Shown in pieces: positions 24,636 to 35,199 of a stretch of DNA of 64,000 nucleotides; positions within the stretch are counted from its first letter, which is position 1, and every line of letters starts with the position of its first letter. The stretch lies in assembly GCF_029633865.1 (NCBI RefSeq), contig NC_079230.1, positions 30,267,388-30,331,387 of the forward strand. The letters run 5' to 3'. This DNA is from Lampris incognitus (Eukaryota; Chordata; Actinopteri; Lampriformes; Lampridae). A model generated the notes under the pieces. It was not told the DNA's origin, did not search any database, and saw only the letters and a program-made list of their open reading frames with translations. Made by a program: the position numbers and the translations under genes.

Positions 24636-25493
24636 TTAGAGAAAGAATCCTGTGTGTTTCTGTCCGGCCTCTTCCTGATCCATGACACCGGCTGAGGTTG
24701 TCAACTGATCCATGACGCCGGCTGAGGTTGTCAACTGATCCATGACACCATCTGAGGTTTTCAGCTGATCCATGACGCCGGCTGAGGTTGTCAGCTGATC
24801 CATGACGCCGGCTGAGGCTTTCAGCTGATCCATGATGCCGGCTGAGGTTGTCAGCTGATCCATGACGCCGGCTGAGGTTGTCAGCTGATCCATGACGCCG
24901 GCTGAGGTTGTCAGCTGATCCATGACGCCGTATGAGGTTTTCAGTTGATCCATGACGCCGGCTGAGGTCGTCAGCTGATCCATGACGCCGGCTGAGGTTG
25001 TCAGCTGATCCATGACGCCGGCTGAGGTTGTCAGCTGATCCATGACGCCGGCTGAGGTTGTCAGCTGATCCATGACGCAGTCTGAGGTCGTCAGCTCATC
25101 CATGACGCCGGCTGAGGTCGTCAGTTGATCCATGACGCCGGCTGAGGTTGTCAGCTGATCCATGACGCCGGCTGAGGTCGTCAGCACAGTGTATCCAAAC
25201 TGTCTTGAGGGCAACAGGTTGTTTTGCCACTTCTCCAAGTCTTTGAGCCGGAGGTCGAAGCGTGGACTGGTCACACCATGCTTGTTCAGTCTGGCCGTGA
25301 GACTGACGAGAGTATTCCCAGCTCTGTGGTCATCGGTGATCTCAAACTCACCGATGTAACTGTGCTTCATCACGACAGCCAGGAAGCACACAATGACCTT
25401 AGAACGCGGCCTGATAAGGACCTGGCGTTTCCCGCGCTTCTCGGCATTATTGGTGCATTTTAACGCGTCGGCGAGAACGTTCGTGTGCACCAT
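24636..25493 (-). pseudogene. RPS15A retrocopy with an expanded in-frame 30-bp repeat
   Basis: An intronless copy of ribosomal protein S15a, antisense inside a peli3 intron. From ATG at 25493 it reads [44 protein letters not shown] and [20 protein letters not shown], all S15a sequence with scattered substitutions. The parent has one [10 protein letters not shown] segment near its end; here it is present 17 times in tandem (24675-25184), mostly [11 protein letters not shown] short C-terminus [12 protein letters not shown] follows, lacking about five residues of the parent. The frame has no stop for 285 codons. Absence of introns, a short A-run after the stop (near 24609-24615) and many substitutions mark it as a processed copy. 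Whether it is transcribed cannot be told from sequence. Confidence 0.92.
24675..25184 (-). repeat. 30-bp coding minisatellite, 17 copies, inside the RPS15A retrocopy
   Basis: Seventeen exact-length 30-bp units (plus-strand unit gctgaggttgtcagctgatc then catgacgccg) encode [10 protein letters not shown] with variants LKTSYG, LTTSDC, LKASAG and GIMDQ. The length is a multiple of three throughout, so the reading frame is kept. Confidence 0.96.
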
Positions 25494-25631
25494 GACGCCG
25501 GTTCTGCAGTATGGCGGAAGAGACTCTCGTGAAGTACAACTTGACTTGTGACCGTTTAGGTCTCTCGCCGCCATCGCCACTAAGAGCAGCCTGTGTGTGG
25601 TGTGTGGATGGGAATAGTGAAAATGCATCAT

Positions 25632-26169
25632 AGGCTAATGTCCTCATCTTCCTGCGGATAAGACGGAGTTGGTAGGTGAGGTTAAAGGTGCAGAGACGTC
25701 TGCGTAGCCTAAATGAATAGGAAATGTATTTTCTTAATTTCTCCAATACAGAACCATTAATGTCGGAGCTTATCAGTACTACGGTCTTTAACAATTTTGC
25801 ACTGTTTAATACCAGGTTTCGGGACCCATCCCTAGCCTAACGCATCCTAAAATGCCGCCTGGCCTTCTAAAAATAGCACGAGGCCCGAGGAGGACAGACT
25901 AGCTTACGAGCGCTTGATGTCAGTAGCGGCAAGCTGAACAGTCCCAACACGGCTCCTGCTCAGCTGGCACCGACACAGTGTCCTTGGCAGAAAGCAGCAT
26001 CAGGGCGACGAGCAGGACCAGTGCGAGGGACAAGAGACGGAGACGGAGAGTAGTAGAGGTAGTTACAGTAACACGGTTGTCAGGGCTTCTTGCCCGGCAC
26101 GACTGCTTAAAATTCCATTAAAGACGCTCGGAAACAAAAGCACAAAAAGAAAAATTATGGGACGAATTC
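25632..26169. other. peli3 intron, no gene
   Basis: No exon, repeat array or known element seen. Confidence 0.45.
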
Positions 26170-26176
26170 GATTCAG

Positions 26177-26511
26177 GGCGGCGCGGTGGTTAGCGCTGTC
26201 GCCTCACAGCAAGAAGGTTCTGGGTTCGAGCCCCGGGGTAGTCCAACCTTGGGGGTCGTCCCGGGTCGTCCTCTGTGTGGAGTTTGCATGTTCTCCCCGT
26301 GTCTGCGTGGGTTTCCTCCCACAATCCAAAGACATGTAGGTCAGCCGACTCGGCCGTACTGAATCGTCACGAGGTGTGAATGTGTGTTGGTCCTGTGTGA
26401 TGGCCTGTCCAGGGTGTCTCCCTGCCTGCCGCCCCATGACTGCGGGGATAGGCTCCAGCCTCCCCCCACGAGCGACCCGGAGAGCAGGATAAGTGGTTGG
26501 GATGATGGATG
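26177..26511 (+). mobile_element. Family 2 retroposon, full-length copy d
   Basis: Best full-length plus-strand copy: tRNA-like head ggcgcggtggttagcgctgt, box B-like gggttcgagccccgg, middle gtttgcatgttctccccgtg and acatgtaggtcag, 3' tail ggatgatggatg. Flanked by gattcag on both sides (26170-26176 and 26512-26518). Confidence 0.92.
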
Positions 26512-26758
26512 GATTCAGTCCAAACTGGGATTTGTGAGCGGTTCTGATCATCTGCTGCTTCATGTCTGTACACGGGTCCAACACGTGTGCACAGACGTCA
26601 CACGGCAGCACAGAAAAACCATGTTGACTGTTTCTCTATGTAACCCCCATTGCCATTACCACCACCACCACCACCGCTGCACTGATTCATTCACCTCCCT
26701 CCCTCCACCCCTCCCCTGACCGTGACACGTGTCTTGTTTTTGTGGGGACATCTTGTAG

Positions 26759-26947
26759 GAGAGGGCTGCCAAATGGAGGACGTCAGATGGCTTGATGGAC
26801 GGTCTGACCACCAACGGGGTGCTGGTGATGCACCCGGCGGGGGAGTTCGTCTCGGAGCCGGCGCCGGGCGTTTGGAGGGAGATCTCGGTGTGCGGGAACG
26901 TCTTCGCTCTGCGGGAGACGCGCTCGGCCCAACAGAGAGGAAAACTG
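26759..26947 (+). CDS. peli3: peli3 internal exon
   Basis: Sixty-three codons, phase 0 at both ends. Acceptor tcttgtag, donor AAACTG|gtaaga. It reads ERAAKWRTSDGLMDGLTTNG, then VLVMHPAGEF, then PGVWREISVCGNVFALRETR and SAQQRGKL. GLTTNGVLVMHP and WREISVCGNV are Pellino signatures that close the FHA wing. The border KL|VENES is at the family's usual site. Confidence 0.96.
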
Positions 26948-27327
26948 GTAAGACGGGGGGGGGGGGGGGCCCAAGCGGCATCGGAGCAACACGAGCCGAC
27001 GGGGAAAATGAGCCCTGTGATTTCTCCGGAAAGGTCACAGACGGTTGGAGGGGGTTCCCTGACCTCGACTGGACTTCAGAGAAGGCCTCTGACATTTTGT
27101 GTAGCTCTAGGGGCTTGGGATTGTGTGGGTCATAACGCGCTGCGAAGTAAATTAGCCTCGAGCTTAGCGTGTCCCACTGTGAGTGTGCTGCTTGCATGTA
27201 GTTGAAGAGAAGATGACGTGTAAACCGTCCGCTAAAGCCCACACTGCCATCAAGTGGCGTTGCAGAAGTGCAATAGTAGGATGCAATAAGCTTGATCACA
27301 ATAGCTGAGTAATGTGTCTCTCCTCAG

Positions 27328-27927
27328 GTGGAGAACGAGTCCAACACCCTTCAGGACGGCTCTCTGATTGACCTGTGCGGCGCCACCTTGCTGTGGAGGA
27401 CCCCCGCCGGATTGCGTCGCACCCCCACCCTCAAACAGCTGGAGTCCCTTCGCCAGGAGCTCAATGCCGCCCGCCCCCAGTGCCCCGTGGGATTCAACAC
27501 CCTCGCCTTCCCTAGTCTAGCTCAGCGCGAGATTGTCGACAAAAAGCAGCCCTGGGTCTACGTCAACTGCGGTCACGTGCATGGCTACCACAACTGGGGC
27601 TACCGCAAGGAGAAGGGCCCCGCTGGCCCTGGGGGCACGGCCCCGGCCAGCACCGGGGAAAGGGAGTGCCCCATGTGCCGGCGCGTGGGCCCCTATGTGC
27701 CCCTGTGGCTGGGCTGCGAGGGTGGCTTGTACCTAGACGCAGGACCGCCCACCCACGCGTTCTGCCCCTGTGGCCACGTGTGCTCGGAAAAGACAGTGGT
27801 AGGTTGGAGCCAGATCCCGCTGCCCCATGGGACCCACGCCTTCCACGCCGCTTGCCCCTTCTGTGGCACCTGGCTGACTGGGGAACAAGGCCACATCAAA
27901 CTCATCTTCCAGGGCCCCGTCGACTGA
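27328..27927 (+). CDS. peli3: peli3 last exon: FHA end and RING-like ubiquitin ligase domain
   Basis: Acceptor tctcctcag, then 199 codons and TGA. The first 80 residues hold LQDGSLIDLCGATLLWRT and NAARPQCPVGFNTLAFPS. The C-terminal RING-like domain supplies zinc ligands in CGHVHGYHNW (81-90), CPMC (114-117), CPCGHVC (146-152) and HAACPFC (173-179), and ends IKLIFQGPVD. A glycine/alanine/proline loop (GPAGPGGTAPASTG, about 97-110) separates the first two ligand pairs, as in PELI3. An extra cysteine precedes PCGHVC where I recall S or A in the mammalian proteins. All expected ligands are present, so the enzyme looks functional. Confidence 0.97.
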   Translation: MENESNTLQDGSLIDLCGATLLWRTPAGLRRTPTLKQLESLRQELNAARPQCPVGFNTLAFPSLAQREIVDKKQPWVYVNCGHVHGYHNWGYRKEKGPAGPGGTAPASTGERECPMCRRVGPYVPLWLGCEGGLYLDAGPPTHAFCPCGHVCSEKTVVGWSQIPLPHGTHAFHAACPFCGTWLTGEQGHIKLIFQGPVD

Positions 27928-28135
27928 GCCCATGGCGCGGAACGCGGCGAGAAGAGCGGTCCCGAGGTGGTGAAGGTGCTGTCGAGACTGTACTAGCGAA
28001 CTGACTAGAAAAGGACGGAAGGGGGAATGAATACGGGGGGGGGGGGGAGGAAAGACTGTGAAAACGACAAGCTTCTTTTGAGAGGGAAAGTACATGCCAA
28101 GGCTTAACTGAAATGAGTTGTATGGACAAGATGTA

Positions 28136-28141
28136 AATAAA
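28136..28141 (+). promoter_or_regulatory. Probable peli3 polyadenylation signal
   Basis: AATAAA 209 bp after the stop codon, followed by a TG-rich stretch (attgtgttgc, tgttgtgatgtgg) suitable as downstream element. It implies a short 3' UTR of about 230 bases. Confidence 0.75.
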
Positions 28142-28789
28142 TTGTGTTGCAATGAAAAATAGTGTTGTGATGTGGTCAAGACAAAATTCTCCGTCGGTAG
28201 GGGGGAGATGTAGTCCGGTCACAGGGCCGCTCCACATTTTTGGGGCATACAGCCCCGCCCGCGGGTGTGCGTTTAGCTACATCAGCTCCACGGGCCCCTC
28301 TCTCCGGATGTGCAGCAAGCATGTGTGCAGCCGTGCTGCCGGTCTGCAGCGCCCGCACGGTGCTATAAATAACTCAAGGTCACCGGCACACCACTTCCTG
28401 TGTACAACAAGTGGGGGAAGATGGGGGAGGGGAGGTACATCCACATGGTGTGAATAGAGACATGGAGCAAAGTAGCGTCAAGAGTTGGAGCAGCCAATAT
28501 TCAACATCTATGCCAATTCTATTCAAATTAACATAATACCCAGTAACGAAATACCCAGTTTGTCTTTAGTGATACCAAGGAAACCGGTCGTTTGTGTTGT
28601 TGTGTTTGTGTGTCATTAGTGCTGCCGCAGACATCTTGTCAACACAAACGCTGAAATCTGGTCGAGCGGAGACCTACTGAAGGGGTCGAACGGCAGACTG
28701 CCAACTGCAAATGGAGCCGTTATGTCTGCAGAGTTTGTTAGAAACATCCCAGAGACGGAGCCACACGCCAGGCACGGCAACAAGCACGC
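28142..28789. other. Intergenic, no gene seen
   Basis: Unique-looking sequence between the peli3 3' end and the next minisatellite. No supported coding sequence. Confidence 0.5.
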
Positions 28790-29580
28790 CGCCATGACAG
28801 TGTGGCGCGACTCGAGCACGCCGCCATGACAGTGTAGCGCGACTCAACAAGCACGCCGCCATGACAGTGTGGCGCGACTCAACAAGCACGCCGCCATGAC
28901 AGTGTGACGTGACTCAACAAGCACGCCGCCATGATAGTGTGGCGCTACTCAAACACGCCGCCATGACAGTGTGGCGCGACTCAACAAGCACGCCGCCATG
29001 ACAGTGTGGCGCGACTCGAGCACGCCGCCATGACAGTGTGGCGCGACTCAAACACGCCGCCATGACAGTGTGACGCGACTCAACAAACACGCCGCCATGA
29101 CAGTGTGGCGCGACTCGAGCACGCCGCCATGACAGTGTGACGCGACTCAACAAACACGCCGCCATGACAGTGTGGCGCGACTCGAGCACGCCCCCATGAC
29201 AGTGTGGCGCGACTCAAACACGCCGCCATGACAGTGTGGCGCGACTCAACAAGCACGCCGCCATGACAGTGTGACGTGACTCAACAAACACGCCGCCATG
29301 ACAGTGTGACGCGACTCAACAAACACGCCGCCATGACAGTGTGGCGCGACTCGAGCACGCCCCCATGACAGTGTGGCGCGACTCAAACACGCCGCCATGA
29401 CAGTGTGGCGCGACTCAAGCACGCCGCCATGACAGTGTGACGTGACTCAACAAACACGCCGCCATGACAGTGTGGCGCGTCTCGAGCACGCCGCCATGAC
29501 AGTGTGGCGCGTCTCGAGCACGCCGCCATGACAGTGTGGCGCTACTCAAACACGCCGCCATGACAGTATGGCGCGACTCG
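28790..29580. repeat. 32/35-bp CpG-containing minisatellite
   Basis: About 24 units with core acgccgccatgacagtgtgg followed by cgcgactc and a spacer of gag, aaac or aacaag, giving 32- and 35-bp forms. The order of the two lengths is irregular. It lies 0.65 kb downstream of peli3. Confidence 0.95.
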
Positions 29581-29667
29581 GCCGAGCTGCAGGGAAACCT
29601 TCATACGCCCACATTGTTTGGAGTCTGGGATTTGGATCCCTGCGCACATAGTATACCCGAATCCACC

Positions 29668-29845
29668 GCAAGAAGGTCCTGGGTTCGAGCCCCGGGGTAG
29701 TCCAGCCTTGGGGGTCGTCCCGGGTCGTCCTCTGTGTGGAGTTTGCATGTTCTCCCCGTGTCGGTTTCTTCCGGGTGCCCCGGTTTCCTCCCACAGTCCA
29801 AAGACATGTAGGTCAGGTGACTCGGCCGTACTACATTGTCCCTAG

Positions 29846-29883
<38 letters not shown>

Positions 29884-30007
29884 TGGCCTGGCACCCTGTC
29901 CAGGGTGTCTCCCCGCCTGCCGCCCAATGACTGCTGGGATAGGCTGCAGCATCCCCGCGACCCTGAGAGCAGGTGAGCGGTTGGGGTAACGGATGGATGG
30001 ATGGATG
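29668..30007 (+). mobile_element. Family 2 retroposon, copy e
   Basis: Nearly full-length plus-strand copy lacking the tRNA-like start. It begins at the gcaagaaggtcctgggttcg block and ends with ggatggatggatgg. It carries a GT microsatellite (about 29850-29882) at the position where other copies have gtgaatgtgtg. Confidence 0.9.
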
Positions 30008-30579
30008 TAGATCCAGTATCACACAGACGAGCATATGTACACAAAAAAAGCATTTCATTTATCAAAAGAAACGACCAGCTCCCACGTTGACGTTGATTCC
30101 TTTTTATTTTATATTTATATATATATAATATAATATATATATTTATAATATGTACAGAAAAAACAATCAAACTCAGCAGACAGCGCACCAAAGTGAACAA
30201 GCAAAACAAACAAAACAAGAAAAAGGTGACTGACAGGTGGGGTCCTGTCCGGTGCTAAACACCGCCCATGTGGGCCTGTATAAACACCGCCCATGTGGGC
30301 CTGCATCAGCAGCTGAAGTGAGCGAATGGTGTGGATATCTAACAACCCTCTGTCCACATGAAACAGAAGAACACGGAGACCAAAGAAGAAGTCACTGAAA
30401 TCACATTCATATGTAAGCCCCCCCACCCCACCCCACCCCCCACCTTATCCTTGTAACCGCACCAGTTCCAACCCGGCAGCCCCTCGCCCCTCTGTGGACC
30501 AGACACAGTACTACCTCACAGTACATCATGAATATATTCCAGCCTCTGGAAAGTAAAAACATTCAGAGGAACTCCAGAA
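30008..30579. other. Intergenic, no gene seen
   Basis: AT-rich stretch near 30105-30150 and a two-copy 27-bp duplication (caccgcccatgtgggcctg) at 30250-30305. Confidence 0.5.
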
Positions 30580-30890
30580 GGGGGCGCACGCTCACCGTGG
30601 CGCCAACCGTCCGCCGTGTTGCGTGTCTGCGTGAGTGAAGAGCGCGTGTGGGGGTTTTACGTCGCTTCTTGCGCACGCACTCGAGTGCGAGACCGTCGTT
30701 AAACGCCAGGGGACCAATCATGTGTCCGAACTGCTCCACTCCTACACACCTTCTAACCGCTGTCCCCTCCCAGCGACCGGCGGCCGCTGAAAACGCGCGC
30801 CGGCCGGACTCCCGAGTCCTCGGGATGAGCGCCGGCCTTCCTCCAACACGGCGCCGCTGGGCTGAAGAGCTGCGTTCAAGACACGTGTCA
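30580..30890. promoter_or_regulatory. CpG-rich island without an assigned gene
   Basis: Dense CpG (for example ggcggccgctgaaaacgcgc and cgccggccggactcccgag) in an otherwise AT-leaning interval, with a CCAAT motif at about 30713. No exon of a known gene is adjacent. It may be a promoter for an unrecognised transcript or a GC-rich repeat. Confidence 0.4.
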
Positions 30891-30902
30891 CTAAGCACTG
30901 AT

Positions 30903-31035
30903 CACAGAACTACATCAGCCTGACCCACTGCTACATCAGCCTGACCCCACAGCTACATCAGCCTGACCCCACGGCTACATCAGCCTGACCCCACAGCTAC
31001 ATCAGCCTGACCCACTGCCACATCAGCCTGACCCC
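30903..31035. repeat. 21-bp short tandem repeat
   Basis: Six units of ctacatcagcctgacccc with acag/acgg/ctg joins. Confidence 0.9.
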
Positions 31036-31287
31036 AAACACAACCACGCGAGCACTGAAGACCCACATAAACCCCAAACCGTCTGGAGTGTCAGTCACAT
31101 TTGGGCCACACTAACAACAAACTATCAGTGCAATGTGTCTCCGGTCTCCATTGAGGAAGTCCGTGAAAAGTTACAAAAAAAACAAACTACAGCACGGCGG
31201 TGACAGACAGCGTGGACAGAAACGTCGGCCACTCTCGGAACTGGGGCTTTTCTGGTTTAATGGAGGCCGACATCGCCAAAGTAAGTC

Positions 31288-31613
31288 CATCCATTGTCCG
31301 AACCACTTACCCTGCTCTCAGGGTCACGGAGATGCTGGAGCCTAGCCCAGCAGTCACTGGGCGGCAGGCGGGGAGACACCCTAGACAGGTCGCCAGGCCA
31401 TCAAACACACATTCACACCTAGGGACAATTTAGTACGGCCAAGTCACCTGACCTCTGGACCGTGGGAGGAAACCGGAGCCCCCGGAGGAAACCCACGCAG
31501 ACACAGAGGAGGACCAGAGATGACCCCCCCCCCAAGGTTGGACTACCCTGGGGCTCGAACCCAGAACCTTCTTGCTGTGAGGCGACCACGCTAACCACGG
31601 CGCCAGCCACCCT
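31288..31613 (-). mobile_element. Family 2 retroposon, full-length copy f
   Basis: Minus-strand copy: the head at 31590-31613 (gcgccgtggttagcg on the minus strand) and box B-like gggttcgagccccag; the tail at the left end is ggatgg repeats read on minus. Middle motifs are as in copy d. Confidence 0.9.
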
Positions 31614-31730
31614 GCTGCCAGGTCAGGATGTAATTAGGTGAAATCTTGGCATGACAGTTCAGACAGACACGCCGATGTCAGGTGTAGGAGACACGTGTTA
31701 ACGCCTCAACAGAGGCGGCTGTCTGACCAC

Positions 31731-32945
31731 TAACCGTCCAGCCCGTGAGACTTTCTACAGATGTCTTGACCACTAACCATCCAGCCCATGAGACTTTCTA
31801 CAGATGTCTTGACCACTAACCATCCAGCCCATGAGACTTTCTACAGATGTCTGACCACTAACCGTCCAGCCCGTGAGACTTTCTACAGATGTCTTGACCA
31901 CTAACCATCCAGCCCATGAGACTTTCTACAGATGTCTTGACCACTAACCATCCAGCCCATGAGACTTTCTACAGATGTCTGACCACTAACCATCCAGCCC
32001 ATGAGACCTTCAACAGATGTCTGACCACTAACCGTCCAGCCCATGAGACTTTCAACAGATGTCTGACCACTAACCATCCAGCCCATGAGACTTCCTACAG
32101 ATGTCTGACCACTAACCGTCCAGCCCATGAGACTTCCTACAGATGTCTTCACCACTAACCATCCAGCCCATGAGACTTCCTACAGATGTCTGACCACTAA
32201 CCGTCCAGCCCATGAGACCTTCAACAGATGTCTGACCACTAACCATCCAGCCCATGAGACTTCCTACAGATGTCTGACCACTAACCGTCCAGCCCATGAG
32301 ACTTTCTACAGATGTCTGACCACTAACCGTCCAGCCCATGAGACCTTCAACAGATGTCTTGACCACTAACCGTCCAGCCCATGAGACTTTCTACAGATGT
32401 CTTGACCACTAACCGTCCAGCCCATGAGACTTTCTACAGATGTCTGACCACTAACCATCCAGCCCATGACTTTCTACAGATGTCTGACCACTAACCGTCC
32501 AGCCCATGACTTTCTACAGATGTCTGACCACTAACCATCCAGCCCATGAGACTTCCTACAGATGTCTTGACCACTAACCGTCCAGCCCATGAGACTTTCT
32601 ACAGATGTCTTGACCACTAACCATCCAGCCCATGAGACTTCCTACAGATGTCTTGACCACTAACCGTCCAGCCCATGAGACTTTCTACAGATGTCTTGAC
32701 CACTAACCGTCCAGCCCATGAGACTTTCTACAGATGTCTTGACCACTAACCGTCCAGCCCATGAGACTTTCTACAGATGTCTTGACCACTAACCGTCCAG
32801 CCCATGAGACTTCCTACAGATGTCTTGACCACTAACCGTCCAGCCCATGAGACTTTCTACAGATGTCTTGACCACTAACCGTCCAGCCCATGAGACTTTC
32901 TACAGATGTCTTGACCACTAACCGTCCAGCCCATGAGACTTTCTA
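31731..32945. repeat. 42/43-bp minisatellite, about 28 copies
   Basis: Unit contains accgtccagcccatgagact then ttctacagatgtct, ending in t or tt before the next gaccacta, so lengths mix 42 and 43 bp. Runs of 42-bp units create 80-84 codon frames on both strands; these are not genes. Confidence 0.95.
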
Positions 32946-33844
32946 GATGGTGAGCAGGTGATAAAAAAGAAAAAACTAATCCGTGTTTAACGACTCGGTT
33001 TTCAGGCGTGGAATTCACGCTTCTGCAGCTGTGTGATGTGCAGCAACTGGGTGGAGGACAAGGTGGTGTGAGCAGGAATGCGCCCGGTGTCTGTGAGCCG
33101 AGGGGCCGGTCAGGGAGAAGCCTGAATAATTCATTAAGCTGCAATGACATGGCTGGCTGGAGGCAAGAGCTGGGAGTTCATATCCGGTCTACAAGAAGAG
33201 ACCAGTCAGTCCCTGGGCCTCCTAAACGTCCCAAGACCAGACGCACTATGACCCAACGAAGCCGCCGACAACAAGCGCGCAGAAACGCTGCCGTTCAACA
33301 TGCACGCCCCCTGCTGACGAAGGTCAACGTCGACATGAAGAAACTAGAGAACTCGAGGACAATGTTCTAACTTGGATCCAGTCCAACCAAGAAGACAAGG
33401 CTGAAAGCCCTCTGCTCTTTTCATCGTACCACGCCTAAGCAAAAACGCTACTACCGCAGCGCTGTCAAGTCTTCCAGCTCTTAACAGTCTTTTACAAGTG
33501 TTCAAAGTCAAGCAGGACGTGGTTTGGGCAGAAAGGAAGAAGCCGAGCCCTTGTTATGAGGTAAAAGGTTTGTTTCATCCTGACATGGACCGGATCACAG
33601 GGCAACACCGTGGAGAAGTAACACACTGCTGTGACGGGTCATGGGACCGCTCGGCAGAGAAAACTCCTGACCACCTGACACGCACAACAATCTCGGGCAA
33701 GTAGGGCTGGGCAACATGTCCACATCATACTGGTATCGTATCGTGAGACCGGACGTCGTCGTGGACTCTGGGTATCGTGACATGGCACACATGTTGTCTT
33801 CCAGGTTTTAAAGGCTGCACTACAGTAAAAAGATGCCATTTTCT
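32946..33844. other. Intergenic, no supported gene
   Basis: A 120-codon plus-strand frame at 33008-33370 has an arginine-rich end but no recognised domain or splice context. Confidence 0.4.
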
Positions 33845-34278
33845 CCCCCCCCCCTTTTTCTCCCCAATTAAATCTGGTCAATTACCCCACTCTTCCGAGC
33901 CGTCCCGGTCTCTGTTCCGCCCCCTCTGCTGATCCGGGGAGGGTTGCAGACTACCACATGCCTCCTCCCATACATGTGGAGTCGCCAGCCGTTTCTTTTC
34001 ACCTGACAGTGAGGAGTTTCACCAGGGTGACGTAGCGCATGGGAGGATCACTTTAGTCGCCCCAGTTCCACCTCCCCCCCGAACAGGCGCCTCGATTGAC
34101 CAGAGGAGGCACTAGTGCAGCGACCGGGACACATATCCACATCTGGCTTCTCACCCACAGACACGGCCAATTGTGTCTGTAGGGACGCCCGACCAAGCCG
34201 GAGGTAACACGGGGATTCGAACCGGCGATCCCCGTGTTGGTAGGCAACGGAACAGACCGCCATGCCACCCGGACACCC
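33845..34278 (-). mobile_element. tRNA-derived SINE (family 1), copy 6
   Basis: Full-length minus-strand copy. Head at the right end (ccacccggacaccc in plus orientation), box B ggttcgaatcc on minus. The flanks share attttct. Confidence 0.9.
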
Positions 34279-35156
34279 ATAATTTTCTGAACTTGCCAGC
34301 CTTTCTAGCTGCTCTATTACTTGCCTTCACCCACTTAGTTATTTATAGACATTACCAATGATTATCAAAACTCTGATTGTGTAAATGTTCTGTACGAGCA
34401 ACAACGTCGATATCGAGGTTTTTGGTCCAAAAATATCGTGGTACTTCATTTTGGCCATATCGCCCACCCCTTCTGGCAAGTGACTGCGTCAGGCTTCCCT
34501 CTCTTAACTCAATGTTCCTACACAAACGGGGCTGACCCCTGCCACAGAGAGCCGGAGAGGAGCTCTGCAGGAGCTCTACAGAGGATCCTCCTTTATTTCA
34601 GTCTCGTTTGGTCTCAGTGAGAATTCCCTTCAGCCTGATAAACCTCGCTCCCGCTTCTGCACAAGGTGAAGGGAAGGCCACTAAAGCAACTGACCAGGGA
34701 CTTACCACGGACTGGTACCTGAATGTGCAGAGACATAAGTAGCGTTAAGTTAGGGTTGGCAATGGAGACATGCGACAGGCGTGTTGATCCTGGTGGATCT
34801 CCGGCAAGGTGGGGGAGGGAACAACAGCTTTAAGAAATACCCCTACACCATTACCTCTACCCAGCTTCACATGAAAACAAGCACAAACCAAAAAGTTAAA
34901 AGATGACCTACAACCCTCCCCGGCCATGTATACTGATCAGAACTACGCGATTTATACAAGCTTGCTCATTAGAAAAGTAAACAAATCAAGACAGAAATAA
35001 AAAAATCAAATCATAAGTACAATAAAACAGTCATTGTAATAAGTGACTAAATCTACACACATCGCCAGTTGCTCCCTGTTGTCTGCATTAAGTCAAATTC
35101 CAAGTGTGTATCATTGCCCCTAATGGAAGTCTGTTACTAGTTGTCATGCCACTATT

Positions 35157-35199
<43 letters not shown>

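Larger units (their letters stand above)
10410..28141 (+). other. peli3 locus (partial gene span)
   Basis: Five exons in order reconstruct 419 residues of a Pellino-family E3 ubiquitin ligase plus its stop. Pellino proteins bind phosphorylated IRAK/TRAF-pathway partners through a forkhead-associated (FHA) domain and attach ubiquitin through a C-terminal RING-like domain, acting in Toll/IL-1 receptor signalling in the cytoplasm. PELI3 is favoured over PELI1/PELI2 because of GDKGRRRSRLAL, NGVKPDV, STPLVSKALSN, SRSHSVIVEYTHD, STISRYACRI, ERAAKWRT and VENESN..LQDGSLIDL. The exon encoding the N-terminus (up to a KYGELIVLG-type sequence) was not found and probably lies left of the window. Introns hold large tandem arrays, an RTE fragment and an antisense RPS15A retrocopy. 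Confidence 0.93.

Noticed and set aside
26691-27299. 202-codon minus-strand frame overlapping a peli3 exon
   Set aside because: Antisense shadow of the GC-rich peli3 exon at 26759-26947 and its intron.
33008-33370. 120-codon plus-strand frame with arginine-rich end
   Set aside because: No homology recognised, no flanking splice or promoter evidence, and it lies in repeat-rich intergenic DNA.
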